Shown here: positions 15,155 to 23,746 of the stretch, in pieces | Layout: every line of letters begins with the position of its first letter | Position numbering within the stretch: position 1 is the first letter of the stretch | DNA from: Prochlorococcus sp. AG-402-K10 | GTDB lineage: Bacteria; Cyanobacteriota; Cyanobacteriia; PCC-6307; Cyanobiaceae | Length of the DNA: 54,191 nucleotides | Assembly (NCBI GenBank): GCA_003216835.1 | Contig: QCIF01000009.1 | Location: 1-54,191, forward strand | Direction of reading: 5' to 3' | The notes under the pieces: generated by a model | The model's database searches: none | Told to the model about the DNA's origin: nothing | What the model saw: the letters and a program-made list of their open reading frames with translations, nothing else | Program-made: the position numbers and the translations under genes

Positions 15155-15280
15155 TCACCCAGGTTTTTTTAAGCTTTTAACTAATAGTTCATTTTCTTGA
15201 TTTAAGATATCGATCTTTGATTTTTTTTTCCCTTTTTTAATTTTAGTAGCCAAAATATTTTGCATTTTTATTTTTTTCAT
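15155..15280 (-). CDS. 41-residue Lys-rich helical peptide
   Basis: The start is MKKIKMQNILATKIKKGKKK, then SKIDILNQENELLVKSLKKPG before TGA. The heptad-like INxENxLLxxSLK tail resembles the end of the 54-residue peptide at 11242-11406. Function unknown. Confidence 0.4.
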   Translation of the reverse strand: MKKIKMQNILATKIKKGKKKSKIDILNQENELLVKSLKKPG

Positions 15281-15811
15281 TGTAAGAAAAATGCTTTTAA
15301 AGAATTCGATTTCAAATACTATCGACTACGAAATAAAACTGTTGGGATTTTAAACAAAAAAAAATTATATTTTATTTTGCACATAGATATGTAAATTAAT
15401 TCAACAGATTGTGGAAAAACCTGTTGAAAAAGTGAGAAAAAGTGGATAACTCTCCGGGAGCAGCGCCAAAACTAGGTTTTATAGATTATTTTCTAAGTAT
15501 TAATACTTGATCAGTAAAATTTAAAGTATAGAGATGAAATTCATATAATCGATTGTTATAACTGTGGGATCAAAACTTTTTTTATTAAGTCAAATATTTC
15601 TCTTGAAAATCGATCTTGAAGGAATGAGCGATTTTTTTAATTCGAGTATGTTTCAAATTGAAAATTAAAGTAAAGAAAAATAAATGAAAAATTCACATTC
15701 ACAATAATTTTCTTGTAAATCTTGGTTAAAAATCTTATACGGTTTTTTCTATATTTTTTCTTTTCATATAAAAAATCTATTGAATATTATATTCTTTTAT
15801 TCATGAACTAA
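15281..15811. other. Long intergenic region with DnaA-box-like motifs
   Basis: About 530 bases. At 15409-15450 a 10-base quasi-repeat occurs: GTGGAAAAAC, CTGTTGAAAA, AGTGAGAAAA and AGTGGATAAC. The first and last each differ by about one base from the DnaA box TGTGNATAA. A GC-rich stretch (TCTCCGGGAGCAGCGCC, 15451-15467) follows. CAACAG (15402-15407) can also pair with CTGTTG (15421-15426). No gene was found. Confidence 0.45.
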
Positions 15812-16048
15812 ATGACAGAAGAAACAAAGGAATCTAAACAATGCTCAGGTAAGAAACAAATTATGTTTGCTTATGGTTTTATTCAGTTAGGATCTAGCTT
15901 TATATCTGCTCTAGCTTTAGCTGCAATAGCTTTTGGGTTTTGTTCACTTAAGAAAGAATCTAAAGTTTTCAATAAATGTGTTACTGAAGTAATTGAAACG
16001 GGTAGTAGTAGTTCAGAGGCTGTTAGATATTGTAATGGTGGTAACTGA
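15812..16048 (+). CDS. Small membrane protein with flanking Cys
   Basis: The protein is 78 residues. A charged head (MTEETKESKQCSGKK) is followed by a helix at about 19-45 (IQLGSSFISALALAAIAFGF) and a soluble tail with Cys in FNKCVTEVIETG and VRYCNGG. The two tail Cys could form a disulfide outside the cytoplasm. A second small gene follows in the same direction 21 bases later. Function unknown. Confidence 0.6.
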   Translation: MTEETKESKQCSGKKQIMFAYGFIQLGSSFISALALAAIAFGFCSLKKESKVFNKCVTEVIETGSSSSEAVRYCNGGN

Positions 16049-16069
16049 ATTGTTCAGAGATATAATTAA

Positions 16070-16312
16070 ATGAATTCGACGGAAGAGTTTTTACTTGATT
16101 TTTTTAAGGAAAAACCTATTGGTAATACTGAGCACTTTACATGGTTTATTACAGATATTGTAGTGGTAGCTTTATTTAAAGAAGGAGAAAATTATGAAAT
16201 CTATAATTCAAATGTTGAAATAGAGGCAAATAATATAGCTTTGGACATAACCAAAGAAGAAAAAGAGTATCTACAAATTAATGACAAAAAATTATTTTTA
16301 TTTTACTCTTAG
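16070..16312 (+). CDS. 80-residue acidic hypothetical protein
   Basis: The start is MNSTEEFLLDFFKEKPIGN, followed by HFTWFITDIVVVALFKEGE and an acidic alternating segment. It has no signal peptide. The strand-rich middle suggests a small alpha-beta fold. It is probably co-transcribed with the 78-residue gene. No family is recognised. Confidence 0.5.
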   Translation: MNSTEEFLLDFFKEKPIGNTEHFTWFITDIVVVALFKEGENYEIYNSNVEIEANNIALDITKEEKEYLQINDKKLFLFYS

Positions 16313-16403
16313 CTTAAAAAAGATTATTCAATTTAGAATGATGTTTAGAGATTATAAGATAGCTATTTAATATTTTCCCCTTTATTCTTTCATAAGTAAA
16401 TTG

Positions 16404-16562
16404 TTATTCCTTGAGTGCATTTATATAAGATATATATAATTTACCCCAAACAAATTCAAAGGCATCTTTACTTAAATTCTTAAATAGATATTTCCCTTTA
16501 AGTAAATGTGATAAGAATGAATCATCATATAAAATTAAACTTTCCTTTTTTATCGCAAATCT
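16404..16562 (-). pseudogene. Open frame without start codon, probable remnant
   Basis: The minus frame between stops at 16563-16565 and 16404-16406 encodes a coding-like peptide, KKESLILYDDSFLSHLLKGK then YLFKNLSKDAFEFVWGKLY. No ATG, GTG or TTG is available. It is either a decayed gene or one using an unusual start such as ATA at 16551-16553. Confidence 0.35.
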
Positions 16563-16622
16563 TTATGGATGAAGTATTCCGTGATAAAAAATATAATTTT
16601 TATGGTTACTGTGTGGGAGCCT

Positions 16623-16934
16623 TTAAACGATACGGGTATTAATTTTTTGTTTTTTGAATAATCCTACTGTTTCATCAAGATCCATGCACGGCTGAATATT
16701 GATATCCATTAGTCTTCTCCAAGGGTGCCATTGTTTCCATATTGTCTCAAGTGAATCTGCACTTACTACAGAATGACCAATTCCATTCTGTACCATAAAA
16801 ACCCAAGAATGAACTTCATAATTTTCGGGTCTATTTTGAGGTCCTCCTGATTCATACCAATTTATAAGCATTTCTGCTCCTTCATCTTGATCCTCACCAT
16901 CAGCAAATTCATAGGAAATCAAATACCTTTGCAT
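16623..16934 (-). CDS. DUF3303-like conserved protein
   Basis: The protein is 103 residues. RYLISYEFADGEDQDEGAE, WYESGGPQNRPENYEVHSW and SLETIWKQWHPWRRL follow the DUF3303 pattern of a small ferredoxin-like alpha-beta protein. The final W-x-P-W segment corresponds to the family's conserved end. It is found in many cyanobacteria and its function is unknown. ATG at 16932-16934 is used. Confidence 0.7.
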   Translation of the reverse strand: MQRYLISYEFADGEDQDEGAEMLINWYESGGPQNRPENYEVHSWVFMVQNGIGHSVVSADSLETIWKQWHPWRRLMDINIQPCMDLDETVGLFKKQKINTRIV

Positions 16935-17220
16935 TTAAATTAATATTTAAATAACTTTTTAATTCTAACTCACCAATTAAATATTGCATTTCAATTTTAT
17001 GAATGCTAAAAATCTTATATAAGTAATTTTTTAAATGATTCAAATAATTAGAAAAATTAAAAGAAATATCATAGTTAATATTTCTTTTATAAATAAAAGA
17101 GTTTTGGAATATTTCCAACAACATGATCTTTTCGTATAAATTAAAATTATTTAGAAAAAATATCAATTATTTTTAAATAACTACTAATATTAGTTATCAT
17201 AAACTTTTCCAAGTGAATTT

Positions 17221-17604
17221 ATGGTAAATAAAAAAAATAAGATTGACCCTATAGATAACTTAGAATATGAAAAAGTTCTTGAAGAAGAAATAATTAATTC
17301 ATTTGAAAATAAGATCCAAATTAATTCTTCTTCTGATAAACAAAAAATTAAATTCTACAGACTTAAAAGAACAATATTAGAAGTTTCAAATAGGTTGTTT
17401 TTCTTTTGTTTTATTGGAAGTTTTTTATTTTCTTTCTTTTTGGCTTTTTCGGAAAGTAAGGTTTGGTTCATACTTTACTTAATCAGCGGTTTCTCATGTA
17501 TCTTTTATACTCCTAATAGAAAAGCACTTAAGGAATTAATAGCAGCCTGGCCCAACATAGAAGATCTAATTAAAGGTAGAAGTTTATCAAGAAAAAGAAA
17601 ATAG
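17221..17604 (+). CDS. Two-helix membrane protein
   Basis: The protein is 127 residues. An acidic-basic head (about 1-58) precedes a hairpin of two membrane helices (about 60-76 and 81-98). A cytosolic tail follows (ALKELIAAWPNIEDLIKGR, then a basic end). Function unknown. It is flanked by spacers of about 55 and 220 bases and probably forms its own unit. Confidence 0.65.
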   Translation: MVNKKNKIDPIDNLEYEKVLEEEIINSFENKIQINSSSDKQKIKFYRLKRTILEVSNRLFFFCFIGSFLFSFFLAFSESKVWFILYLISGFSCIFYTPNRKALKELIAAWPNIEDLIKGRSLSRKRK

Positions 17605-17928
17605 ATTATTTATTCAATTAATATTTTTAAAAAATGGTTATTAAATATTTTAGTACCATATATTAAATGTAATAAAAAGAAAAAAAAGAATATTAATTAA
17701 GACTCCTAAACAAAGGAATTATTGAGATCTTTTTGTTAGGAGTAGTTATTTTATTGATTAGGAAACAATATAGACAGCCATATTTGTCAAAAAAGAAAAT
17801 AAAAATTTTAAAATTTTAGAAATTTGGTTGAGAATTTTTATAAAGTACTTCTATCTTATAATTATTTATATTCTCCTCTCACTTTGTATGAGGAATTAGT
17901 TAGAACATCTAAATACTCTTCAAAAAAG

Positions 17929-18282
17929 ATGGTTCTACCCACTCAAGGTCTTGCTCAAATAACTAATCCTTTAAATAGTGTCTTAATAGAAAAGAAACTA
18001 GAAAGTATCGATCAAAAATTTGATCAGCTCGTTTCTTTAGCCGAAGGATTACCACGAACAGAAGTTATTGAAAGTGGTAAAACTTATTGGAGAGGTATTT
18101 GTAGGAGCTTATTTTTTAGATTTCCTGATGATCTTGAAATTTTAAAGCTGGAAGGAAGAAGTTTTGTAAATAGATCCAAAGGTATAATTCAAATAAGATC
18201 TGCTGCTAGATTTGGTCAGTCAGATTTGGGAGTTAATTTCAGAAGAGTTAAATATTTGTTTAATCAATTAGAGAATTTGTAA
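17929..18282 (+). CDS. Conserved picocyanobacterial hypothetical protein
   Basis: I chose ATG at 17929 (MVLPTQGLAQITNPLNSVLI), giving 117 residues. A TTG 35 codons upstream extends the frame, but that part is AT-driven sequence. The protein has a helical N-half (KKLESIDQKFDQLVSLAEG), then PRTEVIESGKTYWRGICRSL, then a basic C-half with RFGQSDLGVNFRRVKYLF. It is soluble, with no known fold assigned. Confidence 0.7.
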   Translation: MVLPTQGLAQITNPLNSVLIEKKLESIDQKFDQLVSLAEGLPRTEVIESGKTYWRGICRSLFFRFPDDLEILKLEGRSFVNRSKGIIQIRSAARFGQSDLGVNFRRVKYLFNQLENL

Positions 18283-18359
18283 TTAAACTGATTTTTATAA
18301 AATTAAGGTTCTTTTTACTAGATAGTTGTGTTTTAATTCGTAGGAATATTAAAAATGCC

Positions 18360-18491
18360 ATGGTGAAAATAATTTTAGTTGCCATTATTGTCGCTCTTGT
18401 ATACTCTCAGCCTGATCTTCGTCTTACAGTCGCTGATTGGTTAAGGACAGCTTCAGATTTTCTAATTGAATCTGTACAAGTAAAACCTTGA
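18360..18491 (+). CDS. 43-residue small membrane protein
   Basis: The start is MVKIILVAIIVALVYSQPDL, then RLTVADWLRTASDFLIESVQ and VKP. One N-terminal helix is followed by an amphipathic helix with balanced codon use, less AT-biased than random frames here. Its size and layout recall small photosystem-type subunits, but I cannot assign one. Function unknown. Confidence 0.6.
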   Translation: MVKIILVAIIVALVYSQPDLRLTVADWLRTASDFLIESVQVKP

Positions 18492-18673
18492 GTAGATTTC
18501 TGCTAAATAACTAAATAAAACCTGAAATGCTAAGCATATGTTTAATGCAAAAAGCTACTAAAATAAAAATGATTATTTTGCTAAAAATATATTTAACTTA
18601 AAAAATAAATACTTTTAGCCACATAATAGGAAAATTCTTTGAAATTTCTGAATAGTTAACGATAATAGAAAAT

Positions 18674-19729
18674 ATGAAGCTTAGATTATTTGAATTCTAT
18701 TTTCTAAAAGAATATTTAAGGCCTTGGCTAGGTCTTATTTATTCTTTATTCTTCTTATTCTTTTTAGGTGCAATAGGCTATCGAATAACGGAGGGATGGG
18801 AATGGAGTGACTGCTTATGGATGGTTCTCATAACAATAACCACAATTGGTTTTGGAGAAGTGCAACCTTTAAGTCCTGAAGGCAGAATTATTACTGTTTT
18901 GATAATCGTTGGCGGATTGATATTTATTCAATTTACCTTTCAGAAAGCTGTAAGATTATTCGAATCTGGCTATTTTCAAAGAGTAAATGAATTACGTTTT
19001 AAAAGAATTCTTAGAAAAATGGAAAATCATGTAATTTTGTGTGGTTATGGGAGGGTAGGTCAGGAAATATCTAACCAAATAAAAACACAAAAAATTCCTA
19101 TTGTTGTTGTTGAAAGTGACGAAGGTAGAATAAAAATTGCTCAAGAGAATGGTTTAGAAGCGCTTTGTGCGGATGCCACTCTAGATCAAACCTTAAAACT
19201 AGCAGGATTAGAAAAATGTAAAAGTTTAGTCGTTACTTTACCTAATGATGCTTCTAATTTATACGTGGTTTTAAGTGCTAAAGGGATAAGAAGTTCTATT
19301 AGAGTAATTGCAAGAGCTGGAACTGAAGAGGCTGCAAATAAATTAAGATTGGCTGGCGCTAGTATAGTTGTAAGTCCTTATATTGCTGCAGGAAGAGCAA
19401 TGGCATCAATGGCTTTAAGACCAATAGCTATTGATTTTCTTGACTTGCTCGCAGGAAGTGAATGTGAAATTGAAGAATTTGAACTAAGTAATGATATTAA
19501 CCTTTTTGAAACTGCAGAGAAAAGATCACTCTCTGAACTCGGAATAGGTAAAAAGAGTGGAGCAAAAATATTAGCCATTAAGGAAAATGAAAAGTTAGCA
19601 ACCAATCCAGGGGGTGATTTTATACTTCAGCCAGGCCAGGTATTAATTGCATTTGGTAGCAAAGAACAATTGAAGATATTGAATGGTTTATTAGGAAATC
19701 TTGTTGTGGCAGTTGAATCATTACAGTGA
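18674..19729 (+). CDS. Potassium channel with TrkA (RCK) domains
   Basis: The protein is 351 residues. Two membrane helices (about 17-36 and 70-90) flank a pore loop with selectivity filter TIGFGE at 57-62, close to the usual TVGYGD. A TrkA-N Rossmann domain follows with GYGRVG at 124-129 and an acidic residue after the second strand (VVVESDE), then a TrkA-C domain at about 270-345. The arrangement is that of MthK-type ligand-gated K+ channels, gated by a nucleotide or Ca2+ at the RCK ring. It is followed at 120 bases by the pst genes. Confidence 0.9.
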   Translation: MKLRLFEFYFLKEYLRPWLGLIYSLFFLFFLGAIGYRITEGWEWSDCLWMVLITITTIGFGEVQPLSPEGRIITVLIIVGGLIFIQFTFQKAVRLFESGYFQRVNELRFKRILRKMENHVILCGYGRVGQEISNQIKTQKIPIVVVESDEGRIKIAQENGLEALCADATLDQTLKLAGLEKCKSLVVTLPNDASNLYVVLSAKGIRSSIRVIARAGTEEAANKLRLAGASIVVSPYIAAGRAMASMALRPIAIDFLDLLAGSECEIEEFELSNDINLFETAEKRSLSELGIGKKSGAKILAIKENEKLATNPGGDFILQPGQVLIAFGSKEQLKILNGLLGNLVVAVESLQ

Positions 19730-19772
19730 TTTTTTAAAAATTAAATATGAAGATGTTTACTTTTTTCATAAC

Positions 19773-19812
19773 TTTTAAATACCTTTAAATTCTCTTAAAG
19801 TCTTTTACTTCA
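19773..19812 (+). promoter_or_regulatory. Tandem 10-bp direct repeats upstream of pstC
   Basis: The spacer contains TTTTAAATAC, CTTTAAATTC and TCTTAAAGTC in immediate succession, then TTTTACTT. The TTAAA cores are spaced exactly 10 bases apart, about 40-70 bases before the pstC ATG. This resembles a Pho box (direct repeats read by PhoB on one DNA face), although the classical period is 11. Regulator assignment is inference. Confidence 0.35.
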
Positions 19813-19847
19813 TTTAGTAGTAGATTTATAGAGATGTACTTTTTTTC

Positions 19848-20795
19848 ATGGAAGAGAAATTAACTCTTTTCAATAATCGTAAAAGATTCGGTATCGAAAA
19901 AAATATAGATATTCTTTTTAAGAATACTGCTCTAGTAATGTCTTGTTTCGTAGCAATAATACTATTAGGAATTATTTTAGTAGTCTTTTTTCAGTCATTT
20001 GAATCCTTTTCAAGGTATGGATTGAAGTTTCTTGTAACCTCTGAATGGAATCCTGTAAAAGATGAATACGGAGCTTTTACTGCAATATATGGCACATTAG
20101 TAACTTCTTTTATTTCCCTATTAATAACTATTCCTTTAGGAGTTGGGACTGCAATATTTATTACCGAGGACTTTGTGCCAAAAGTCTTTAGAGAAATAAT
20201 AGGTTCCTTTGTTGAATTATTGGCAGCTATACCATCAGTTGTATTGGGCCTTTGGGCAATATTTGTGATAGAACCTTTTTTTAGAGACTTTTTTGTCTTT
20301 TTACATAGTTTCTTTGGATGGATACCTTTATTTAGTACAGAACCTACAGGTAGGAATTCACTGTTGGCGATATTGATTTTAGTCGTAATGCTTTTGCCAA
20401 TAGTTACTGCGATAGCTAGAGATTCTCTTAATCAAGTTCCAAGAAAGCTAAGAAATGCAGCCTATGGGATTGGAGCAAGTAGATGGAAAACAATATTTTC
20501 TGTAATTTTGCCAGCTGCATTATCTGGAATTATGGCAGGTGTTCTATTGGCTTTAGGAAGGGCCATGGGAGAAACTATGGCTGTGACAATGATTATTGGT
20601 AATTCTAATACCTTTAGTTTGTCACTATTGTCACCTGGATATACTATTTCCTCAATGCTCGCAAATCAGTTTGGAGAAGCTGACGGAAGTCAGGTCTCAT
20701 CTTTATTTTACGCTGCTTTTGTACTTATGATCTTGTCATTGATAGTAAATATTTTTGCTCAATGGCTAGTTAAAAAATTTAGTCTCAAATATTAG
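19848..20795 (+). CDS. pstC: Phosphate ABC transporter permease PstC
   Basis: The protein is 315 residues with six membrane helices. The EAA-like permease loop appears as RKLRNAAYGIGASRWKTIF, and the long periplasmic segment before the inner-domain helices is typical of PstC. It pairs with PstA in the inner membrane to import phosphate delivered by PstS. The ATG of pstA follows 6 bases after its stop. No pstS gene is present here. Confidence 0.95.
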   Translation: MEEKLTLFNNRKRFGIEKNIDILFKNTALVMSCFVAIILLGIILVVFFQSFESFSRYGLKFLVTSEWNPVKDEYGAFTAIYGTLVTSFISLLITIPLGVGTAIFITEDFVPKVFREIIGSFVELLAAIPSVVLGLWAIFVIEPFFRDFFVFLHSFFGWIPLFSTEPTGRNSLLAILILVVMLLPIVTAIARDSLNQVPRKLRNAAYGIGASRWKTIFSVILPAALSGIMAGVLLALGRAMGETMAVTMIIGNSNTFSLSLLSPGYTISSMLANQFGEADGSQVSSLFYAAFVLMILSLIVNIFAQWLVKKFSLKY

Positions 20796-20801
20796 ATAAT
20801 T

Positions 20802-21695
20802 ATGAATTCTCTTTATTACCAGAAAAAACTATCAAGAAATATAGGAGATAAATTCTTTACCTCTTTATCAGTAATTTGTGCACTGATAGCAATACTTCCT
20901 TTGATTTTCTTAGTAATATATATTCTTATAAAAGGTGGATCTCAAATTACGCCAGAACTATTTACTTTAGAACCAAATCCTCCTGGAGATGATTTAGATG
21001 CTGGAGGTCTTAATCCTGCGTTAGTCGGAACATTAATAATTACTAGCATTGCTTCAATTATTGCAATACCAGTAGGTGTTGGAGGTGGGATATATCTGGC
21101 TGAATATTCAAAAGGAGGGTCTTTCTCAAGATTTATTAGATTTGGGGTAAATGTTTTAGCCGGAGTTCCATCGATAATTGCAGGTGTATTTATTTATGCG
21201 TTAATTGTTTCAACAAAGATTTTATTTGGAAGTATGTACAGTGGCCTAGCTGGAGGAATGGCACTTTCTATATTAATGTTGCCCTCTGTAATTAAAACAA
21301 CTGATGAAGGGTTAAAGTTAGTTCCGAATGAGTTAAGGTATGCTTCTCTCGGTGTTGGTGCAAGTATGTATACCACAATATTAAAAGTTACGCTGCCTTC
21401 TGCCTTTAGGTCTATTGCAACTGGAGTTGTACTTGGTATCGCAAGAGCTGCAGGAGAAACAGCACCTTTGATCTTTACGGCTTTATTCTCTTACTACTAC
21501 ATAAGTGGTTTTGGAGATTTGTTATACGAGATGGGATCTCTAGCTGTTTTGATTTACAATTTTGCTCTTGAACCATACGATGCTCAAAATAAACTTGCCT
21601 GGGCAGCTTCCTTTATTCTTGTTTTATCGATACTATCAGTAAATATATTTTCAAGGGTATTAGCTGCTTTTACTGAAAAAACTAAGAGAGTATAA
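20802..21695 (+). CDS. pstA: Phosphate ABC transporter permease PstA
   Basis: The protein is 297 residues with six membrane helices. Family blocks include GGGIYLAEYSKGG, AGVPSIIAGVF, and the EAA loop as ELRYASLGVGASMYTTILKV, followed by ARAAGETAPLI. It is the second permease half of the Pst importer. Its TAA is immediately followed by the pstB ATG at 21696, so translation is coupled. Confidence 0.95.
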   Translation: MNSLYYQKKLSRNIGDKFFTSLSVICALIAILPLIFLVIYILIKGGSQITPELFTLEPNPPGDDLDAGGLNPALVGTLIITSIASIIAIPVGVGGGIYLAEYSKGGSFSRFIRFGVNVLAGVPSIIAGVFIYALIVSTKILFGSMYSGLAGGMALSILMLPSVIKTTDEGLKLVPNELRYASLGVGASMYTTILKVTLPSAFRSIATGVVLGIARAAGETAPLIFTALFSYYYISGFGDLLYEMGSLAVLIYNFALEPYDAQNKLAWAASFILVLSILSVNIFSRVLAAFTEKTKRV

Positions 21696-22505
21696 ATGAT
21701 TAAAGCTAATAAAAAAACATCTAAAAACATCATTTTATCTATCGAGAATGTCTCTATTAGCTATGGAAAGTTTGAGGCCGTAAGGAATATTTTTTGTAAT
21801 TTTAAAAAAGGAAATATAACATCCCTTATTGGACCTTCAGGCTGTGGTAAATCAACTGTTCTTAGATCTTTAAATAGAATGAACGATTTAATCCCTAATT
21901 GTTCACTGAAAGGGGCTGTTATGTTCAATGGAACTAATATTTATGACAAAAGAGTAGATCCAGTTGAAGTAAGAAGAAGAATTGGAATGGTTTTCCAACA
22001 ACCTAATCCTTTCCCTAAATCTATATATGAAAACATTGCATTTGGTGCAAGAATTAATGGCTTCACTGGCGATATGGATGATTTAGTCGAAAATTCACTA
22101 AAAAAAGCTGCTTTATGGGATGAGTGCAAGGATAAACTTAATGATAGTGGTTATTCGTTGTCTGGAGGACAGCAGCAAAGATTATGTATTGCGAGAACTA
22201 TAGCAATTGAGCCTGAAATAATTCTAATGGATGAGCCTTGTTCTGCTTTGGATCCTATTTCGACTTTAAAAATAGAAGAGACGATGCACGAACTTAAGAA
22301 TAATTACACAATAATAATCGTTACTCATAATATGCAGCAGGCCTTAAGAGTTAGTGATATGACTGCATTTTTTAATGCAGTAGAATATGAAGATGGAGAT
22401 GGTGGTAAGGTTGGCTATCTTGCAGAATTTAATTCTACAAAGAAAATTTTTAATTCTCCCAAGGAAAAAACTACACAGGAATATATCTCAGGTAAGTTTG
22501 GCTAA
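21696..22505 (+). CDS. pstB: Phosphate ABC transporter ATPase PstB
   Basis: The protein is 269 residues, the usual length. Walker A is GPSGCGKST at 46-54, the Q-loop lies in [19 protein letters not shown], the signature is LSGGQQQR, Walker B is IILMDEP, and the switch His is in VTHNMQQA. It powers phosphate import through PstCA. It is the last gene of the pstCAB operon. Confidence 0.96.
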   Translation: MIKANKKTSKNIILSIENVSISYGKFEAVRNIFCNFKKGNITSLIGPSGCGKSTVLRSLNRMNDLIPNCSLKGAVMFNGTNIYDKRVDPVEVRRRIGMVFQQPNPFPKSIYENIAFGARINGFTGDMDDLVENSLKKAALWDECKDKLNDSGYSLSGGQQQRLCIARTIAIEPEIILMDEPCSALDPISTLKIEETMHELKNNYTIIIVTHNMQQALRVSDMTAFFNAVEYEDGDGGKVGYLAEFNSTKKIFNSPKEKTTQEYISGKFG

Positions 22506-22611
22506 TTATCTTTTTTTATAATACTAAGAGGAAAAATTACTGGAAGGAGAGCAAAGGGGTAGACAAAAGGTATAAATACCTATATAGTAATTTCTAATTA
22601 TTGAATTTCAT

Positions 22612-22701
22612 TTGAAAAAATACCCTTTACTACCTTTCTTGATTTTTGCAGGTGCTTTAATTACAACTGCAACGATAGGGCTACCATTTTTTACTTCATA
22701 A
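22612..22701 (+). CDS. 29-codon membrane peptide, TTG start
   Basis: The frame from TTG reads KKYPLLPFLIFAGALITTAT then IGLPFFTS before TAA. It is a single Gly/Ala-containing membrane helix with prolines at both ends. No strong ribosome binding site is seen. The composition argues for a real peptide, but the length is marginal. Confidence 0.4.
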   Translation: MKKYPLLPFLIFAGALITTATIGLPFFTS

Positions 22702-22731
22702 TCTTAAAGCTAATCGAATTATTGTAATCCT

Positions 22732-22878
22732 ATGTTTTTTCGAAAAAAACATTTAATTGGAAGTCTAAAAAAAATAATAATTGGAAATTTATTTGACTTT
22801 ATGAAAAATAGAGAGAAGATAAATATGTGTGTGAGTGAGAAATTTGCTTTTAAAACCACTTTTAGTGTGTTTTTTTAA
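22732..22878 (+). CDS. Possible 48-codon frame beginning in an inverted repeat
   Basis: The frame MFFRKKHLIGSLKKIIIGNL then FDFMKNREKINMCV starts at the ATG of a near-perfect palindrome (22732-22752, T-run and A-run arms around CG). The hairpin could equally be a terminator for upstream transcription. The call is weak. Confidence 0.25.
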   Translation: MFFRKKHLIGSLKKIIIGNLFDFMKNREKINMCVSEKFAFKTTFSVFF

Positions 22879-22889
22879 TTAAATTTTTT

Positions 22890-23036
22890 ATGGATAAGAC
22901 TAAAGAACAATTAGAAAAACTTAGAGAAGTCGCTGAGGCTTCTCTAACAAAGACACATGAACTTCAGAAAGTTCTTGCACAAATTGAAGCTCTTATGTCC
23001 AGGGAAGAATCAAAAACCATATCAAAGAAAAATTAA
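22890..23036 (+). CDS. 48-residue coiled-coil peptide
   Basis: The start is MDKTKEQLEKLREVAEASLT, then KTHELQKVLAQIEALMSREE and a basic end. The regular Leu/Ala heptads predict a single coiled-coil helix, probably oligomeric. It is soluble. Function unknown. Confidence 0.6.
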   Translation: MDKTKEQLEKLREVAEASLTKTHELQKVLAQIEALMSREESKTISKKN

Positions 23037-23207
23037 ATACTGAATATTCATATTATTTTTGTAATTTTTATTACATCTGCTCAAATTAATTATTGTTATT
23101 AATTTAATTGAGCATAACACTTTACAAATTTTTCCTTTAGGTCTCTAATTCTTACATTTTTAATGTAAAAAACTCTTTTATTTATTTTATAAAGATTTTA
23201 CTTATTA

Positions 23208-23513
23208 TTAGTTAATAACCTTATTGATTTCCTTCTTGCAAATATTCACATCAAATAATTCAGTATTTACAATCTCAATTCCTGTTTTTTCTGTAACTTT
23301 TACAGTCGCATGGCATTCATCTTGTTTCAGAGCCATATAGCTTGGGTTTTTAGTCTTTAAATCTAATTCGATGTCTGAATCAGCTTTATTATTTTTATAT
23401 TGTTCCATTACGAGTGTCAGAGCTTCTATCTCAACAGAAAAGTTCTCATTAGCTTTTAAAACAAAAGGGGTAAAAAGTATTTGAAATAAAATAAAAGTTA
23501 TTAATTTCTTCAT
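23208..23513 (-). CDS. Small secreted protein
   Basis: The protein is 101 residues. A signal peptide (MKKLITFILFQILFTPFVLKA, cleavage near KANEN) precedes a mature domain with two Cys (DECHATV and DVNICKK) that may form one disulfide. It is located in the periplasm or lumen. The start lies 1 base after the stop of an upstream frame that lacks a start codon (23515-23664). The family is unknown. Confidence 0.65.
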   Translation of the reverse strand: MKKLITFILFQILFTPFVLKANENFSVEIEALTLVMEQYKNNKADSDIELDLKTKNPSYMALKQDECHATVKVTEKTGIEIVNTELFDVNICKKEINKVIN

Positions 23514-23514
23514 T

Positions 23515-23664
23515 TTACAAAATGGTTTTATTCTTTTTATAACGTTTATTTTCTATTAATGAAAGGGCCATAGGATAGATTTTTTTTCTTATTGATTCTT
23601 CTTTTGAGAAAGAATTTAATAGGTTATATAAAAGATAATTGATAAAAGAGTTAAGTGTGTTTGT
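23515..23664 (-). pseudogene. Open frame without start, abutting the secreted-protein gene
   Basis: The 49-codon frame includes LLNSFSKEESIRKKIYPMAL then SLIENKRYKKNKTIL, and its TAA lies 1 base before the ATG of the next gene. The only ATG would leave 18 codons. The sequence looks coding, so this may be the end of a decayed gene or a frame with a non-canonical start. Confidence 0.3.
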
Positions 23665-23746
23665 TTATATATAAATTAGTATTCTGTTATTTTAATATTT
23701 GTTTATCTTTGCAAAAAATTTAGTTTCTATTTCTACTGAGGTAAAT

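Noticed and set aside
16909..17166. 85-codon minus-strand frame upstream of the DUF3303-like gene
   Set aside because: Composition is Asn/Ile/Phe/Tyr only, as expected from AT-rich spacer, and it overlaps the start of the better supported gene in another frame.
18534..18600. Short hydrophobic plus-strand frame before the potassium channel
   Set aside because: About 24 codons without a ribosome binding site; expected by chance in AT-rich DNA.
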